A DNA stretch of 38,998 bases, taken from a virus. Position 1 is the stretch's first letter. The number at the start of each line of letters is the position of its first letter. Under the pieces are notes generated by a model, which was given only the letters and a program-made list of their open reading frames with translations, did not search any database and was not told the DNA's origin. This document shows positions 28,904-35,365 of this stretch, piece after piece. Made by a program: the position numbers and the translations under genes. The stretch spans positions 1-38,998 of IMG/VR virus record IMGVR_UViG_3300027857_000010. One strand, written 5' to 3'.

Positions 28904-29077
28904 ATGGATAAGCCCAAATTCAAAGCGATCACCGATCCGGCCATTGCCGATGAACTGACGCGCGATCCGTCCGACCTCTCGCTGCCGTTCACCTGGAAGC
29001 CCAATGGGCACCTATGGGTTGAGCCGGAAGAGTTCGATGCGTGGTACTCATCTCGTACTTCATGCGAGAAGCCATGA
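28904..29077 (+). CDS. Small early protein (57 aa)
   Basis: Starts MDKPKFKAITDPAIADELTR with CGAGGAG 5 nt upstream, one of the strongest sites in this operon. It contains DLSLPFTWKPNGHLWVEPEEFDAWY, a strand pair with aromatic residues, and ends SRTSCEKP. It follows a 143-base gap and may start a separately expressed group. Family not recognised. Confidence 0.78.
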   Translation: MDKPKFKAITDPAIADELTRDPSDLSLPFTWKPNGHLWVEPEEFDAWYSSRTSCEKP

Positions 29078-29241
29078 CCGACGAACTTAAACTGGCCGAC
29101 GCCTACTACATCGTTGTCCGCAGTCTGAGAGAGAACATTGCGCGCCAGTCGGAAGTGGCATCAATGCTTGAAAAGATCGCCGACGGCTTGAGCGAGCGCA
29201 ATACAAAGCCAACAGCGAACGACACAGAGGCGAAACCGTGA
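29074..29241 (+). CDS. Small helical early protein (55 aa)
   Basis: Starts MTDELKLADAYYIVVRSLRE at an ATG overlapping the previous stop as ATGA. It is nearly all helix (NIARQSEVASMLEKIADGLSER) with a polar tail. A dimeric helical protein is likely. No family recognised. An upstream ATG in the same frame lies inside the preceding gene and lacks a ribosome site. Confidence 0.72.
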   Translation: MTDELKLADAYYIVVRSLRENIARQSEVASMLEKIADGLSERNTKPTANDTEAKP

Positions 29242-29450
29242 GCATGCCACATATTTGTCGATGCGCTGTTTGCGGCGATGAAATGATTAAGCCTATCGGA
29301 GTGCCGTGGGTCGGTATGGATGCAGCCGTGGGGCGGCCCGACACGACCTTCTTTTGGTGTACCAAGCATGGTCCTACGAAGTCTCCTGGCAAATGCGAGC
29401 AGTGCGATGCCGAGCGATTTCCTGCCGATGGACGTGCTGAGCATGAGTGA
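29238..29450 (+). CDS. Small zinc-ribbon early protein (70 aa)
   Basis: Starts VSMPHICRCAVCGDEMIKPI from a GTG that overlaps the previous stop as GTGA; an ATG two codons in is an alternative. Cysteines C7, C9, C12 and later WCTKHG and CEQC can form a zinc site. The length and pattern fit small phage zinc ribbons. It overlaps the following gene by 8 bp (ATGAGTGA). A nucleic acid or protein binding role is a guess. Confidence 0.75.
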   Translation: MSMPHICRCAVCGDEMIKPIGVPWVGMDAAVGRPDTTFFWCTKHGPTKSPGKCEQCDAERFPADGRAEHE

Positions 29451-29616
29451 AAAGTGCATCCATCCGCACTGCGATAAGGACGGCGAGCGCTATCGCCAGA
29501 ATACGGCCTATGTGAACGAGGAATCGAATTGGGTCGTTCTGTGCCCGGAACACATCGAAGAAAACGAAGCCTATTGGGCAGACATGTGGGCTGAGTATTA
29601 CTCGGGGTGCATGTGA
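29443..29616 (+). CDS. Small zinc-binding early protein (57 aa)
   Basis: Starts MSEKCIHPHCDKDGERYRQN. C5, H7, H9 and C10, with LCPEH further on, give a probable metal site. The remainder is acidic (IEENEAYWADMWAEYYSGCM). It is coupled upstream through ATGAGTGA and downstream through a GTGA overlap. It is one of a run of three neighbouring Cys/His-rich genes. Family not recognised. Confidence 0.72.
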   Translation: MSEKCIHPHCDKDGERYRQNTAYVNEESNWVVLCPEHIEENEAYWADMWAEYYSGCM

Positions 29617-29873
29617 TTAGGAATCCGATCTGTCGTGTCCTCGGCCATCGCTACCACCCTGAAGGCGCGGAGTTTTATTGTGTCTATGACTGCATGAGGT
29701 GCGGCCACCATGGTTACGAGTACGGCTGGCGAGAGATCATCCAAGGCAAGCTGTGGCGCTTCAATCGATGGGGCGAAAGCTGGCGGTGGGGCTCTTGGTG
29801 GGCTTACAAGTGCGTCGATTGCGGCAAACGATTTGGGAGACACGATGACAAATTCGACCATTTGCCGTTCTGA
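29613..29873 (+). CDS. DUF1660-like zinc-ribbon protein (86 aa)
   Basis: Begins VIRNPICRVLGHRYHPEGAE from a GTG overlapping the stop before it as GTGA; a GTG two codons upstream is also possible. The opening C..LGH.Y matches small prophage proteins of the DUF1660 type. Two more pairs follow: CVYDCMRCGHHG and CVDCGKRFG, so two zinc sites or one large one are possible. A Trp-rich segment between them (WRFNRWGESWRWGSWWAY) is unusual. No role is known. Confidence 0.78.
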   Translation: MIRNPICRVLGHRYHPEGAEFYCVYDCMRCGHHGYEYGWREIIQGKLWRFNRWGESWRWGSWWAYKCVDCGKRFGRHDDKFDHLPF

Positions 29874-29900
29874 CTCTACGGACAGCGGAGAGGGAAAGCC

Positions 29901-30152
29901 ATGATTGATCGTTGGCAATGTACGTCTGACGGCATGAAGCAGAAAGACGATGGTGTGTGGGTTCCAGTGTGCCAATACGATCTCGCTTTGGCGCGCATCA
30001 AACAATACGAGGCCGCAGCCGAAGAAGTGCTGCAGGCATATATGCCTCAGTTCAACGATAGCCGCGCCGTCGATGACTGCCTCGTGGGGTTGGCAATGGC
30101 TGTAGCCGGGATTGATGCGACACAGTCTGATGCCGGTACAGAGCATGGCTGA
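29901..30152 (+). CDS. Small early protein (83 aa)
   Basis: Starts MIDRWQCTSDGMKQKDDGVW with GAGAGGGA upstream. It has a short strand region (WVPVCQYDLALARIKQYEAAAEEVLQAYMPQF), then helices to its end. The pattern of an aromatic N-terminus and charged helices is common among phage orphans. It overlaps the next gene by 8 bp through ATGGCTGA, the same junction used between two virion genes at 732-739. Confidence 0.75.
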   Translation: MIDRWQCTSDGMKQKDDGVWVPVCQYDLALARIKQYEAAAEEVLQAYMPQFNDSRAVDDCLVGLAMAVAGIDATQSDAGTEHG

Positions 30153-30411
30153 GATCGACCTCGAGCAGCTGGCCGAGGAGGTGCGGGAGGAGCATCGGGC
30201 GGGGCGGCGGCGCAAGATCCACGTGGAGCAAAAAATGGGCGAGTGGCAACCGATTGATACCGCGCCCCATGACAGGGATTTGCTGGTGTACTTTCCAGGC
30301 GCGCCCATTCCGTCGATCAGGCGCATTGGCGAGTGGCATACAAAACTTCCGCCCAACTGGCGTGCAACACATTGGATGCCGCTCCCCGAGCCGCCCCGCG
30401 ATGAAAAATAA
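30145..30411 (+). CDS. DUF551-like protein (88 aa)
   Basis: Starts MAEIDLEQLAEEVREEHRAG. The C-terminal half, GEWQPIDTAPHDRDLLVYFPG ... GEWHTKLPPNWRATHWMPLPEPP, follows the DUF551 pattern (W.PI.TAP.D...LVY ... W....P..THWMPLPEPP), a common phage domain of unknown function. The first 40 residues are a charged helix. It is the last member of the tightly overlapped gene run; a 62-base AT-rich gap follows. Confidence 0.82.
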   Translation: MAEIDLEQLAEEVREEHRAGRRRKIHVEQKMGEWQPIDTAPHDRDLLVYFPGAPIPSIRRIGEWHTKLPPNWRATHWMPLPEPPRDEK

Positions 30412-30473
30412 AGTGTTTCGCATCATCGATGTATATCTGTTTTTCGAATTTGCCGTGGCGTATAAACTCATGA

Positions 30474-31022
30474 ATGAAGTGCTACGTATATTTCGTGATG
30501 GCCGCGACCGAGCCACCCCTCTACAAGATAGGCATTGCGAAGAATCTGCGCCGCCGTCTTCGCTGCCTTCAGACTTCATGCCCTTTCGACCTCGCCATAT
30601 TTTACAAACGGCGTCGCCTCAGTCGCCAATTGGCCAGGGACGAAGAAAGACACTTACATGCTCTTTTTCGAGAGAAGCGTTGCCGCGGAGAGTGGTTTCA
30701 GCTCGGACACGCCGATCTGCAGAGGGTGATGCGTTCACCGGGAGACCAGCATGAGCAAGCGTGGAAGACCGTCAAAGCTATCCCCCGCCGACAAGCACGA
30801 GGTGCGGAGATATCGCGAAGCCGGCGTCTCAATCGCGCGCTTAGCATCGATGTGGCAAGTATCGACGACGCGGATCTACGAGATCTTGGCCGAGCAGCGA
30901 GCAATGCTCGGACCCGAGCAATTACCGAAAGACAAAAGACATCTTGTCCGCCGGCATTTGTTCACGTCCGAAAAAGACAGCCCTACAGTTGTCAGCAATT
31001 AGAATTACCGTACCTCAACTAA
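30474..31022 (+). CDS. GIY-YIG nuclease (T5orf172/MUG113 type) with long out-of-place C-terminus
   Basis: The first 90 residues carry a GIY-YIG domain: YVYFV (4-8) for GIY, YKIGIA (17-22) for YIG, RRRLRCLQTSCPF with catalytic-type Arg, DEERHLH with Glu near 57-58, then GEWF (72-75). This fits the T5orf172/MUG113 branch. The frame stays open for another 90 residues across the whole of the next gene, and this part is Arg-rich and looks like its shadow. No ribosome site is clear; ATG at 30474 is used. A TATAAA box (30461-30466) lies just upstream. The C-terminal extension may be an accident of a missing stop, a frameshift, or genuine overlap. A mobile endonuclease is likely. Confidence 0.72.
   Translation: MKCYVYFVMAATEPPLYKIGIAKNLRRRLRCLQTSCPFDLAIFYKRRRLSRQLARDEERHLHALFREKRCRGEWFQLGHADLQRVMRSPGDQHEQAWKTVKAIPRRQARGAEISRSRRLNRALSIDVASIDDADLRDLGRAASNARTRAITERQKTSCPPAFVHVRKRQPYSCQQLELPYLN
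30751..31002 (+). CDS. HTH DNA-binding protein (83 aa)
   Basis: Starts MSKRGRPSKLSPADKHEVRR with GGGAG 6 nt upstream. KRGRPSK is AT-hook-like, followed by a homeodomain-like helix-turn-helix (LSPADKHEVRRYREAGVSIARLASMWQVSTTRIYEIL) as in resolvase-type HTH domains. A basic tail follows (KDKRHLVRRHLF). The gene is wholly contained, in another frame, in the open frame of the GIY-YIG gene. A small regulator is likely; candidate sites are the repeats in 31003-31114. Confidence 0.82.
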   Translation: MSKRGRPSKLSPADKHEVRRYREAGVSIARLASMWQVSTTRIYEILAEQRAMLGPEQLPKDKRHLVRRHLFTSEKDSPTVVSN

Positions 31023-31087
31023 TTAGGTTGTAAGTAGCTGAATTTAGTATACATTATGCGCACTTGGACCTATGCTAAAAGGGTCAA
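31003..31087 (+). promoter_or_regulatory. AT-rich regulatory gap with 13-bp direct repeat and promoter
   Basis: ACCTCAACTAATT occurs at 31012-31024 and again at 31102-31114 inside the next gene. The first copy is part of a near-palindrome (CAACTAATTAGGTTG). TTGTAA (31028-31033) and TACATT (31050-31055) form a possible promoter with 16-bp spacing. CTACAGTTG, identical to the left operator arm at 24091-24099, occurs at 30983-30991. AAAAGGG before the ATG at 31088 is the ribosome site. Regulation of the final gene by one of the phage repressors is inferred. Confidence 0.55.
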
Positions 31088-31462
31088 ATGCGCAGTCGGC
31101 CACCTCAACTAATTGGCATCAATGTCAACGAACTAGCGCGCATATGTCACGTGAGTTTGAAGACCGCCACGCGGTGGAAGGATGGGACAACCTGTCCACC
31201 CAAATCGGCGCTGATGCTGCTGGCTGGCGACCTGGGGTGCTTCGACGCGAGTTGGAAAGGCTGGTGCGCCCGTAGGGGTGTTCTGGTGTCTCCGGAAGGC
31301 TGGGAGATTAAGATCGGGGACGTCATCTCCTCGCCGCTGCTGCGCCAGCAGTTGGCCGCCTTCAAGACGGAACTGAAGCGGCTACGGGCGCAAGAGGACC
31401 TATCGCACGAGCAGCCGACGCCGGCCGAGTGGCCGGATTGGGTGTTCGAGAAATTGGCCTAG
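31088..31462 (+). CDS. DUF3653-like phage regulator (124 aa)
   Basis: Starts MRSRPPQLIGINVNELARIC. Residues about 12-45 form an HTH of the XRE/Cro look (VNELARICHVSLKTATRWKDGTTCPPKSALMLL). Next come GDLGCFDASWKGWCARRGVLVSPEGWEIKIGDVISSPLL, the W.G.....G.L.SPEGW pattern of DUF3653 phage proteins, and a C-terminal helical tail. It has its own promoter region with repeats, and its end overlaps the convergent spanin gene by 4 bp. As the only other XRE-like protein, it is the best candidate for a lysogeny or late-versus-early regulator. Confidence 0.8.
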   Translation: MRSRPPQLIGINVNELARICHVSLKTATRWKDGTTCPPKSALMLLAGDLGCFDASWKGWCARRGVLVSPEGWEIKIGDVISSPLLRQQLAAFKTELKRLRAQEDLSHEQPTPAEWPDWVFEKLA

Positions 31463-31905
31463 CGCGGCCACGCCTCGATCAGCGCGGCGAGCTGACGGGC
31501 GTCGGCGTCGCAGGCGGCGATATAGTCCCCAAGGCTTCGTTCAACGCGCGAAGGGCCGACGGGCTGCGCGGCGGTACCGACAACTCTTGCGGGATCGGTG
31601 CGGGCTTCGGGCACGGGACAGCTTGGAGAGTTGGCGTAGATGAACACCCGATGAGCAGTGCCGGCAACAACAGGATCAATCGGCGCATCTTGGTACTCCT
31701 TCAAAACGGCATTGACGCGGGCGGATTCGGCGGCCGCTGAGGCGCGCTCTGCCAGGACGGCCTTTGCTGTCAGTTCAGATTGCTCGGCGCGTAGGGCTTC
31801 GTATTGCGTTTTAGAGGCCATCGCACCAAAGTGCCACCCTGCTCCGAACAGCACCGCGATAATAAGCGCGCCGGCGCCGAGCTTGGCGTAGAGGATCGCC
31901 GTCAC
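31459..31905 (-). CDS. Rz: i-spanin (Rz)
   Basis: A 148-residue protein from a GTG at 31905 overlapping the previous stop as GTGA. Residues about 7-30 form an N-terminal membrane segment (LGAGALIIAVLFGAGWHFGA). A periplasmic coiled coil follows (QYEALRAEQSELTAKAVLAERASAAAESARVNAVL). The end CDADARQLAALIEAWPR is characteristic of Rz-like proteins. It spans the periplasm with the outer-membrane lipoprotein encoded inside it and fuses the membranes at lysis. It converges on the early operon and overlaps its last gene by 4 bp. Confidence 0.92.
   Translation of the reverse strand: MTAILYAKLGAGALIIAVLFGAGWHFGAMASKTQYEALRAEQSELTAKAVLAERASAAAESARVNAVLKEYQDAPIDPVVAGTAHRVFIYANSPSCPVPEARTDPARVVGTAAQPVGPSRVERSLGDYIAACDADARQLAALIEAWPR
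31479..31688 (-). CDS. Rz1: o-spanin (Rz1), nested in Rz
   Basis: A 69-residue lipoprotein read in another frame wholly inside Rz, starting MRRLILLLPALLIGCSSTPT with AAGGAG upstream. The lipobox LIGC gives Cys15 as the lipid-modified first residue after cleavage. The mature part is proline-rich (PCPKPAPIPQELSVPPRSP), as in lambda Rz1. It completes the two-component spanin. The nested arrangement is the classic lambda form. Confidence 0.92.
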   Translation of the reverse strand: MRRLILLLPALLIGCSSTPTLQAVPCPKPAPIPQELSVPPRSPSALRALNEALGTISPPATPTPVSSPR

Positions 31906-32165
31906 TTCGAATCCCCCGGATTGGTCGTGCGGCGGATCTCGGCGCGCAGCTTGTCCTGCTCACCGATTAGCCACATTTGCCTTTCCTTAAGTATCCGCTG
32001 CTGCCCTTTCATCTCCTCGGCCGACATAGTGAGGCCGTCCAGGCCCGATTCGAAGCGCGTGCGGCTGCCGTCGATCGCAGCGAGCATCGACTCGACGTTC
32101 TCGATCTCCTGGCGCAGCTGGCGCTCCTTGGCCAGCAGTTGCTCGACGCGGGTCGTCTTGCTCAC
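31902..32165 (-). CDS. Coiled-coil protein in lysis cassette (87 aa)
   Basis: Begins VSKTTRVEQLLAKERQLRQE from a GTG overlapping the previous stop as GTGA. Almost the whole length is heptad-like helix (QEIENVESMLAAIDGSR, EEMKGQQRILKERQMWLIGEQDKLRAEI). There is no membrane segment. It lies between a membrane coiled-coil protein and Rz. It may pair with the membrane protein before it or control lysis timing. No family name is known to me. Confidence 0.78.
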   Translation of the reverse strand: MSKTTRVEQLLAKERQLRQEIENVESMLAAIDGSRTRFESGLDGLTMSAEEMKGQQRILKERQMWLIGEQDKLRAEIRRTTNPGDSK

Positions 32166-32518
32166 TTCAACCGTCTCCTGGCGTGGGGCGGGGCCTCGGC
32201 AGCATCCTCGATGCGCTCGCGCCACTCGCGCTGGCGCTTGACATCCTCGGCGATGGTATCAACTTTGCCGCCCATCACGGCCAGATCCTTTCGGATCTCG
32301 TTGAGCACCTCGAGGCGCGCCTGCATGTCGGCCATCTGCTTGCGCGAGTCCGCGGCGCCCTCCTTGAGCTGGCGCACATCGGACTGCGTGTTGACGATCC
32401 AGGTGATCGCCACCACGAGCGCGGCGACCAGCGTGCCGATCGCGCTCCACAGCATCGTCGGGGTGACCTTGCGCCGCACGTAGGCGATGACCGCAGTAGT
32501 GCCGCCATCGTAGTCCAC
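32162..32518 (-). CDS. Membrane-anchored coiled-coil protein (118 aa)
   Basis: Begins VDYDGGTTAVIAYVRRKVTP from a GTG at 32518 that overlaps the previous gene's end. Residues about 21-43 are a membrane segment (MLWSAIGTLVAALVVAITWIV). The rest is coiled coil (SDVRQLKEGAADSRKQMADMQARLEVLNEIRKDLAVM) with a basic end. Single-pass proteins with a helical tail in this place can be holin-related or act as lysis regulators. The start codon is not certain. Confidence 0.75.
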   Translation of the reverse strand: MDYDGGTTAVIAYVRRKVTPTMLWSAIGTLVAALVVAITWIVNTQSDVRQLKEGAADSRKQMADMQARLEVLNEIRKDLAVMGGKVDTIAEDVKRQREWRERIEDAAEAPPHARRRLK

Positions 32519-32519
32519 A

Positions 32520-32822
32520 CTACGTCGTGACCCGCGTGGTGCTGGCGGTGGTCGAGATCGAGGTCTGCGCATCCCACACCCGGCCGCCGCTCACGTACAC
32601 CTTGAAGACGTAGCCAGCGACCGCCGATTGCGCCGAAAAGACGCCGAAGCAGAAGGCGGAGGCTTGGGACGTCTGTGCCGCCATCGGCAGATGGGTATAC
32701 CAGCCGATTAAGTAGTCGGTTGAGAACGCGAACCACACGGCGAAGGCGCCCAAGAGGAGGCGCGGCACGACGCGCCAGGCATCGAACACCTCGGCCGCAT
32801 CGAGCCACGCGCCCTTGTTCAC
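32520..32822 (-). CDS. Putative holin (100 aa)
   Basis: Starts MNKGAWLDAAEVFDAWRVVP. FDAWRVVPRLL followed by a membrane segment (LLLGAFAVWFAFSTDYLIGWY), then a second one around AFCFGVFSAQSAVAGYVFKVY, fits holins I know from podoviruses (the 'DAWR..PR' motif). It overlaps the endolysin gene as ATGA. It would open the inner membrane for endolysin release. A second small two-segment membrane protein follows the endolysin on the promoter side. Confidence 0.8.
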   Translation of the reverse strand: MNKGAWLDAAEVFDAWRVVPRLLLGAFAVWFAFSTDYLIGWYTHLPMAAQTSQASAFCFGVFSAQSAVAGYVFKVYVSGGRVWDAQTSISTTASTTRVTT

Positions 32823-33322
32823 GCGAACGCCCCGCCCGCGTTAGCGTAGGCATTGATGAGCTTGGCGAAGGGCGTAATCGGCTGCCCCGCGGTCGACCCC
32901 GGCAGGCTCGCCCATTCGGTATGGCACAGCGGAATGGCGTCCCCTACCCGGCCGGCGAAGATGAGGTCGAGTGCGCCACGTTCCTTCAAGAGCTGCACGC
33001 ACGCATCATCCTGCGAGTCGGGCCCGAAATTGTTGAGTTTCAAGATGCCCTTGACCCGCAGCCAGGTCGGCAGCGTGAGCTGGTAGCGGCCGGCGGCGCT
33101 CGAGATGCAGCCGGGCGAGAGGCCCACATTGGCACACTGCTCATCGGTCAGCCGCTCCCCGCCCCACTCGCGGGTACCGTCGGGACGCAGCTCGTGCGGG
33201 TGAAAGCTCAGGTCGTGGATGACATGCCGCTTGGCGAAGCATACGCGATAGGCGTCTGGCTCCTGCTCGGTGCCTTCCGAGACCGCGATCATCGTCATGA
33301 AGGCGGAGAGGTTAGGCGTCAT
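32819..33322 (-). CDS. Endolysin, lambda R-type lytic transglycosylase
   Basis: A 167-residue protein. FMTMIAVSEGT includes the catalytic Glu (residue 16), as in lambda R and P2-type lysins. HPHELRPDG, CISSAAGRYQLTLPTWLRVKGILKLNNFGPDSQDDACVQLL and CHTEWASLPGSTAGQ complete the pattern. There is no signal peptide, so it depends on a holin. It cleaves the glycan strand of peptidoglycan. The ATG directly follows the stop of the 49-residue membrane gene. Confidence 0.95.
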   Translation of the reverse strand: MTPNLSAFMTMIAVSEGTEQEPDAYRVCFAKRHVIHDLSFHPHELRPDGTREWGGERLTDEQCANVGLSPGCISSAAGRYQLTLPTWLRVKGILKLNNFGPDSQDDACVQLLKERGALDLIFAGRVGDAIPLCHTEWASLPGSTAGQPITPFAKLINAYANAGGAFA

Positions 33323-33472
33323 CTACGTGAACAGCACTGCGAGCAGGTACGCCGTGAAGGAGCCCGCAAAAAGATTGAAGCGCGCGTTCGATGGAACGTT
33401 GAATGTGGCGAGCACGCCTAGCACCAGGGCCAGGATCACGAAGAACAAATGCCATGTGAATGCTTGATGCAT
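33323..33472 (-). CDS. Small two-segment membrane protein, holin/antiholin candidate (49 aa)
   Basis: The protein starts MHQAFTWHLFFVILALVLGV with AGGAG 6 nt upstream, a very good site. It has a membrane segment at about residues 8-24 and a second near residues 34-48 (SFTAYLLAVLF). As the first gene of the lysis cassette, just before endolysin, it could be the holin itself or an antiholin balancing the 100-residue protein after the endolysin. Confidence 0.78.
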   Translation of the reverse strand: MHQAFTWHLFFVILALVLGVLATFNVPSNARFNLFAGSFTAYLLAVLFT

Positions 33473-33481
33473 CGAAATCTC

Positions 33482-35365
33482 CTATGCGGGGGTAATGGCG
33501 GCAAAAAGGCTGACGCCGTAGACAGGGGTCCAGGTGGCAGTGGATGAGGATCCGCCCGCGACGTAGAGCACGCCATTCGAGCTACAGATGCACATTTTGC
33601 CGAGGTATTTGTATCCCAAATTGGGGTAACTCGTTTTGTTCGCAATGCCGGGCGCGTTGGTTCCGGTCGAGGCGGTGCCAGTGGCAGCCTGCGCGACGCC
33701 GTTGAAATCCCAATTGCCGGAAGAGGCGATCGTGCCATTGGCGATCAGGATCGGGTTGACGAGATTGTTCCCCGAGGATGCAACGCCCGTCGTCTGCACC
33801 ATATTGCCGCCACCGCCGGCATTCGTGCAGGTACAGTTCTCGACGATGACTCCATTGCACCCCGAATCGCAGAGCACACCAACGGTTTGCGTGGCCTCAT
33901 TGCCCGCCCCGTCATAAAGGGCGTTATAGCCGAATTGGCAATTGACGAATTTAGCACCGGAAACATTATTCATTTCGGCGCCATAGAGATTGCCCGCGAA
34001 TAGGCAATTCTCGAAAATCAAGCGTTTCTGCCTGACAGGACTCCAGGCTCCGGTGCTCGCGATATCGGCGCGAAGCCCTGCACCCGTTCCGCCGATAATG
34101 GAACACTCCTCCATTCTCGCGAAGGTGCAGTCATCATTAATGACGACCGGATTTAAGCCCGTACCGCTGGCATCGAAATGGCAGAGTCGCACGGTCGTGT
34201 GGGTGCCACCGATCACAATGCCCGTACTTCCGGTGGTCGAGCAATTGTCAACCTCGAAAGTCATGAGGTCGGTCTGCTGCTGCGGCGTGAAGCCGCCCTG
34301 CACGTTTGAGCCGGCCAATTGAATCGCGGTGGCCGTGACGCCCTGCGCAATGATCCGGCTGATCTTCGCGCCGCGCTTCTGTCCGGCCGTATCCCCAGCC
34401 GGCACGTTGTAGAACATTGCCTGGCCGACCGAATAGACGAAGCCCTGCGCGCTGCTAGTCGTATACAGGCCGTCGAGGTGGAAACTCTCCATCCCGGTAA
34501 TACCGACCGCGGGACCGCCGCAATTGAGTACAGTATTATTGGTCCAGCGAAAATTCTTGGCATGCGTCGTGACGACTGCATTGCTCGGCACCGCGCCGCT
34601 GCCGGACCAAATGCCCCACTCGTAATAAAAGGCCGAAATCGTGCCGAGATTGCCGCAATTGAGCGTGCAATTCTCAATGACGCTATTGGTCGCCGCATTT
34701 CCCAACATGGTGATCGGCGGCGCGCTGTTGCCGCCAGTGTTTCCCGCGATCGATAATTTGCAATTGCGGATGAAGATATTGCCCAATGGCACGGGCAGCG
34801 TGCTTTCGGTCACCGAGTAGTAATGCCCGGGCCCACGCGCGCCACCATAGATGCAGGCTGCGGCATTGACGCCTGCGGCGGTGTTCACGCTACTGTTGAT
34901 AGTCAGCTGCTCGAACACGCAATCGGAGAGCGCGTAGAGGAATCCCACATTCACATCATTCGCGCTCGAGGTGCCGATGACATTGATCGTCACGCCATAG
35001 CCAGTCAAGCGAATGCCGGGGCGCATCGGGACCGTGGGCGGTGTGCCACCCCCCACCGCTCCGAAAGTGTACACGTCGGCGCCCGTGACTTGCGGGAAGA
35101 AGAAATCACCAGTCGGGCCGGCGACGCTCGGATTGAACAATGCGATCAAGATCGCGAGGTTATTGGCGCCCGCCCCCACGGAGTTAGGCACAATCCCATA
35201 GCGCAGCATATTGCCCGGCAAATAGCCCGGATTGACCACCAGCGTGGGACTGATCGCAAGCTCGGCCTGCGTCGGCTGAAGCGGCGCCGTGATGGCACCT
35301 AAATCTTGGGAGAGCGCGGTGACGAGAGTCGGATACGCCTCGCCCTGATAGTAAGTATTGAACAT
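33482..35365 (-). CDS. Pectate-lyase-fold tail spike 2 (627 aa)
   Basis: Starts MFNTYYQGEAYPTLVTALSQ at an ATG in a TGATG overlap with the fibre gene. The bulk is a beta-helix with repeating ladders (IFIRNCKLSIAGNTGG, VIENCTLNCGNLG, FRWTNNTVLNCGGPA, VDNCSTTGSTGIVIGG, MEECSIIGGTG, FENCLFAG, FVNCQFGYNAL, VENCTCTNAGG), where xxxNCxxxx marks each coil. A C-terminal 75 residues (NKTSYPNLGYKYLGKMCICSSNGVLYV) form a knob. It is the partner of the fibre gene before it and the second spike of this genome. The substrate is unknown. Confidence 0.88.
   Translation of the reverse strand: MFNTYYQGEAYPTLVTALSQDLGAITAPLQPTQAELAISPTLVVNPGYLPGNMLRYGIVPNSVGAGANNLAILIALFNPSVAGPTGDFFFPQVTGADVYTFGAVGGGTPPTVPMRPGIRLTGYGVTINVIGTSSANDVNVGFLYALSDCVFEQLTINSSVNTAAGVNAAACIYGGARGPGHYYSVTESTLPVPLGNIFIRNCKLSIAGNTGGNSAPPITMLGNAATNSVIENCTLNCGNLGTISAFYYEWGIWSGSGAVPSNAVVTTHAKNFRWTNNTVLNCGGPAVGITGMESFHLDGLYTTSSAQGFVYSVGQAMFYNVPAGDTAGQKRGAKISRIIAQGVTATAIQLAGSNVQGGFTPQQQTDLMTFEVDNCSTTGSTGIVIGGTHTTVRLCHFDASGTGLNPVVINDDCTFARMEECSIIGGTGAGLRADIASTGAWSPVRQKRLIFENCLFAGNLYGAEMNNVSGAKFVNCQFGYNALYDGAGNEATQTVGVLCDSGCNGVIVENCTCTNAGGGGNMVQTTGVASSGNNLVNPILIANGTIASSGNWDFNGVAQAATGTASTGTNAPGIANKTSYPNLGYKYLGKMCICSSNGVLYVAGGSSSTATWTPVYGVSLFAAITPA

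Noticed and set aside
29845-29904. A 19-codon frame between the DUF1660-like gene and the next gene
   Set aside because: It overlaps a real gene, has no ribosome site and is too short to judge.
29598-30356. A 252-codon minus-strand frame across several small early genes
   Set aside because: It crosses the boundaries of four coupled plus-strand genes and shows no domain.
24156-31462. Integrase, excisionase or attachment site
   Set aside because: No tyrosine or serine recombinase motifs were found in any frame; the HTH protein at 30751 has a resolvase-like HTH but no catalytic domain.
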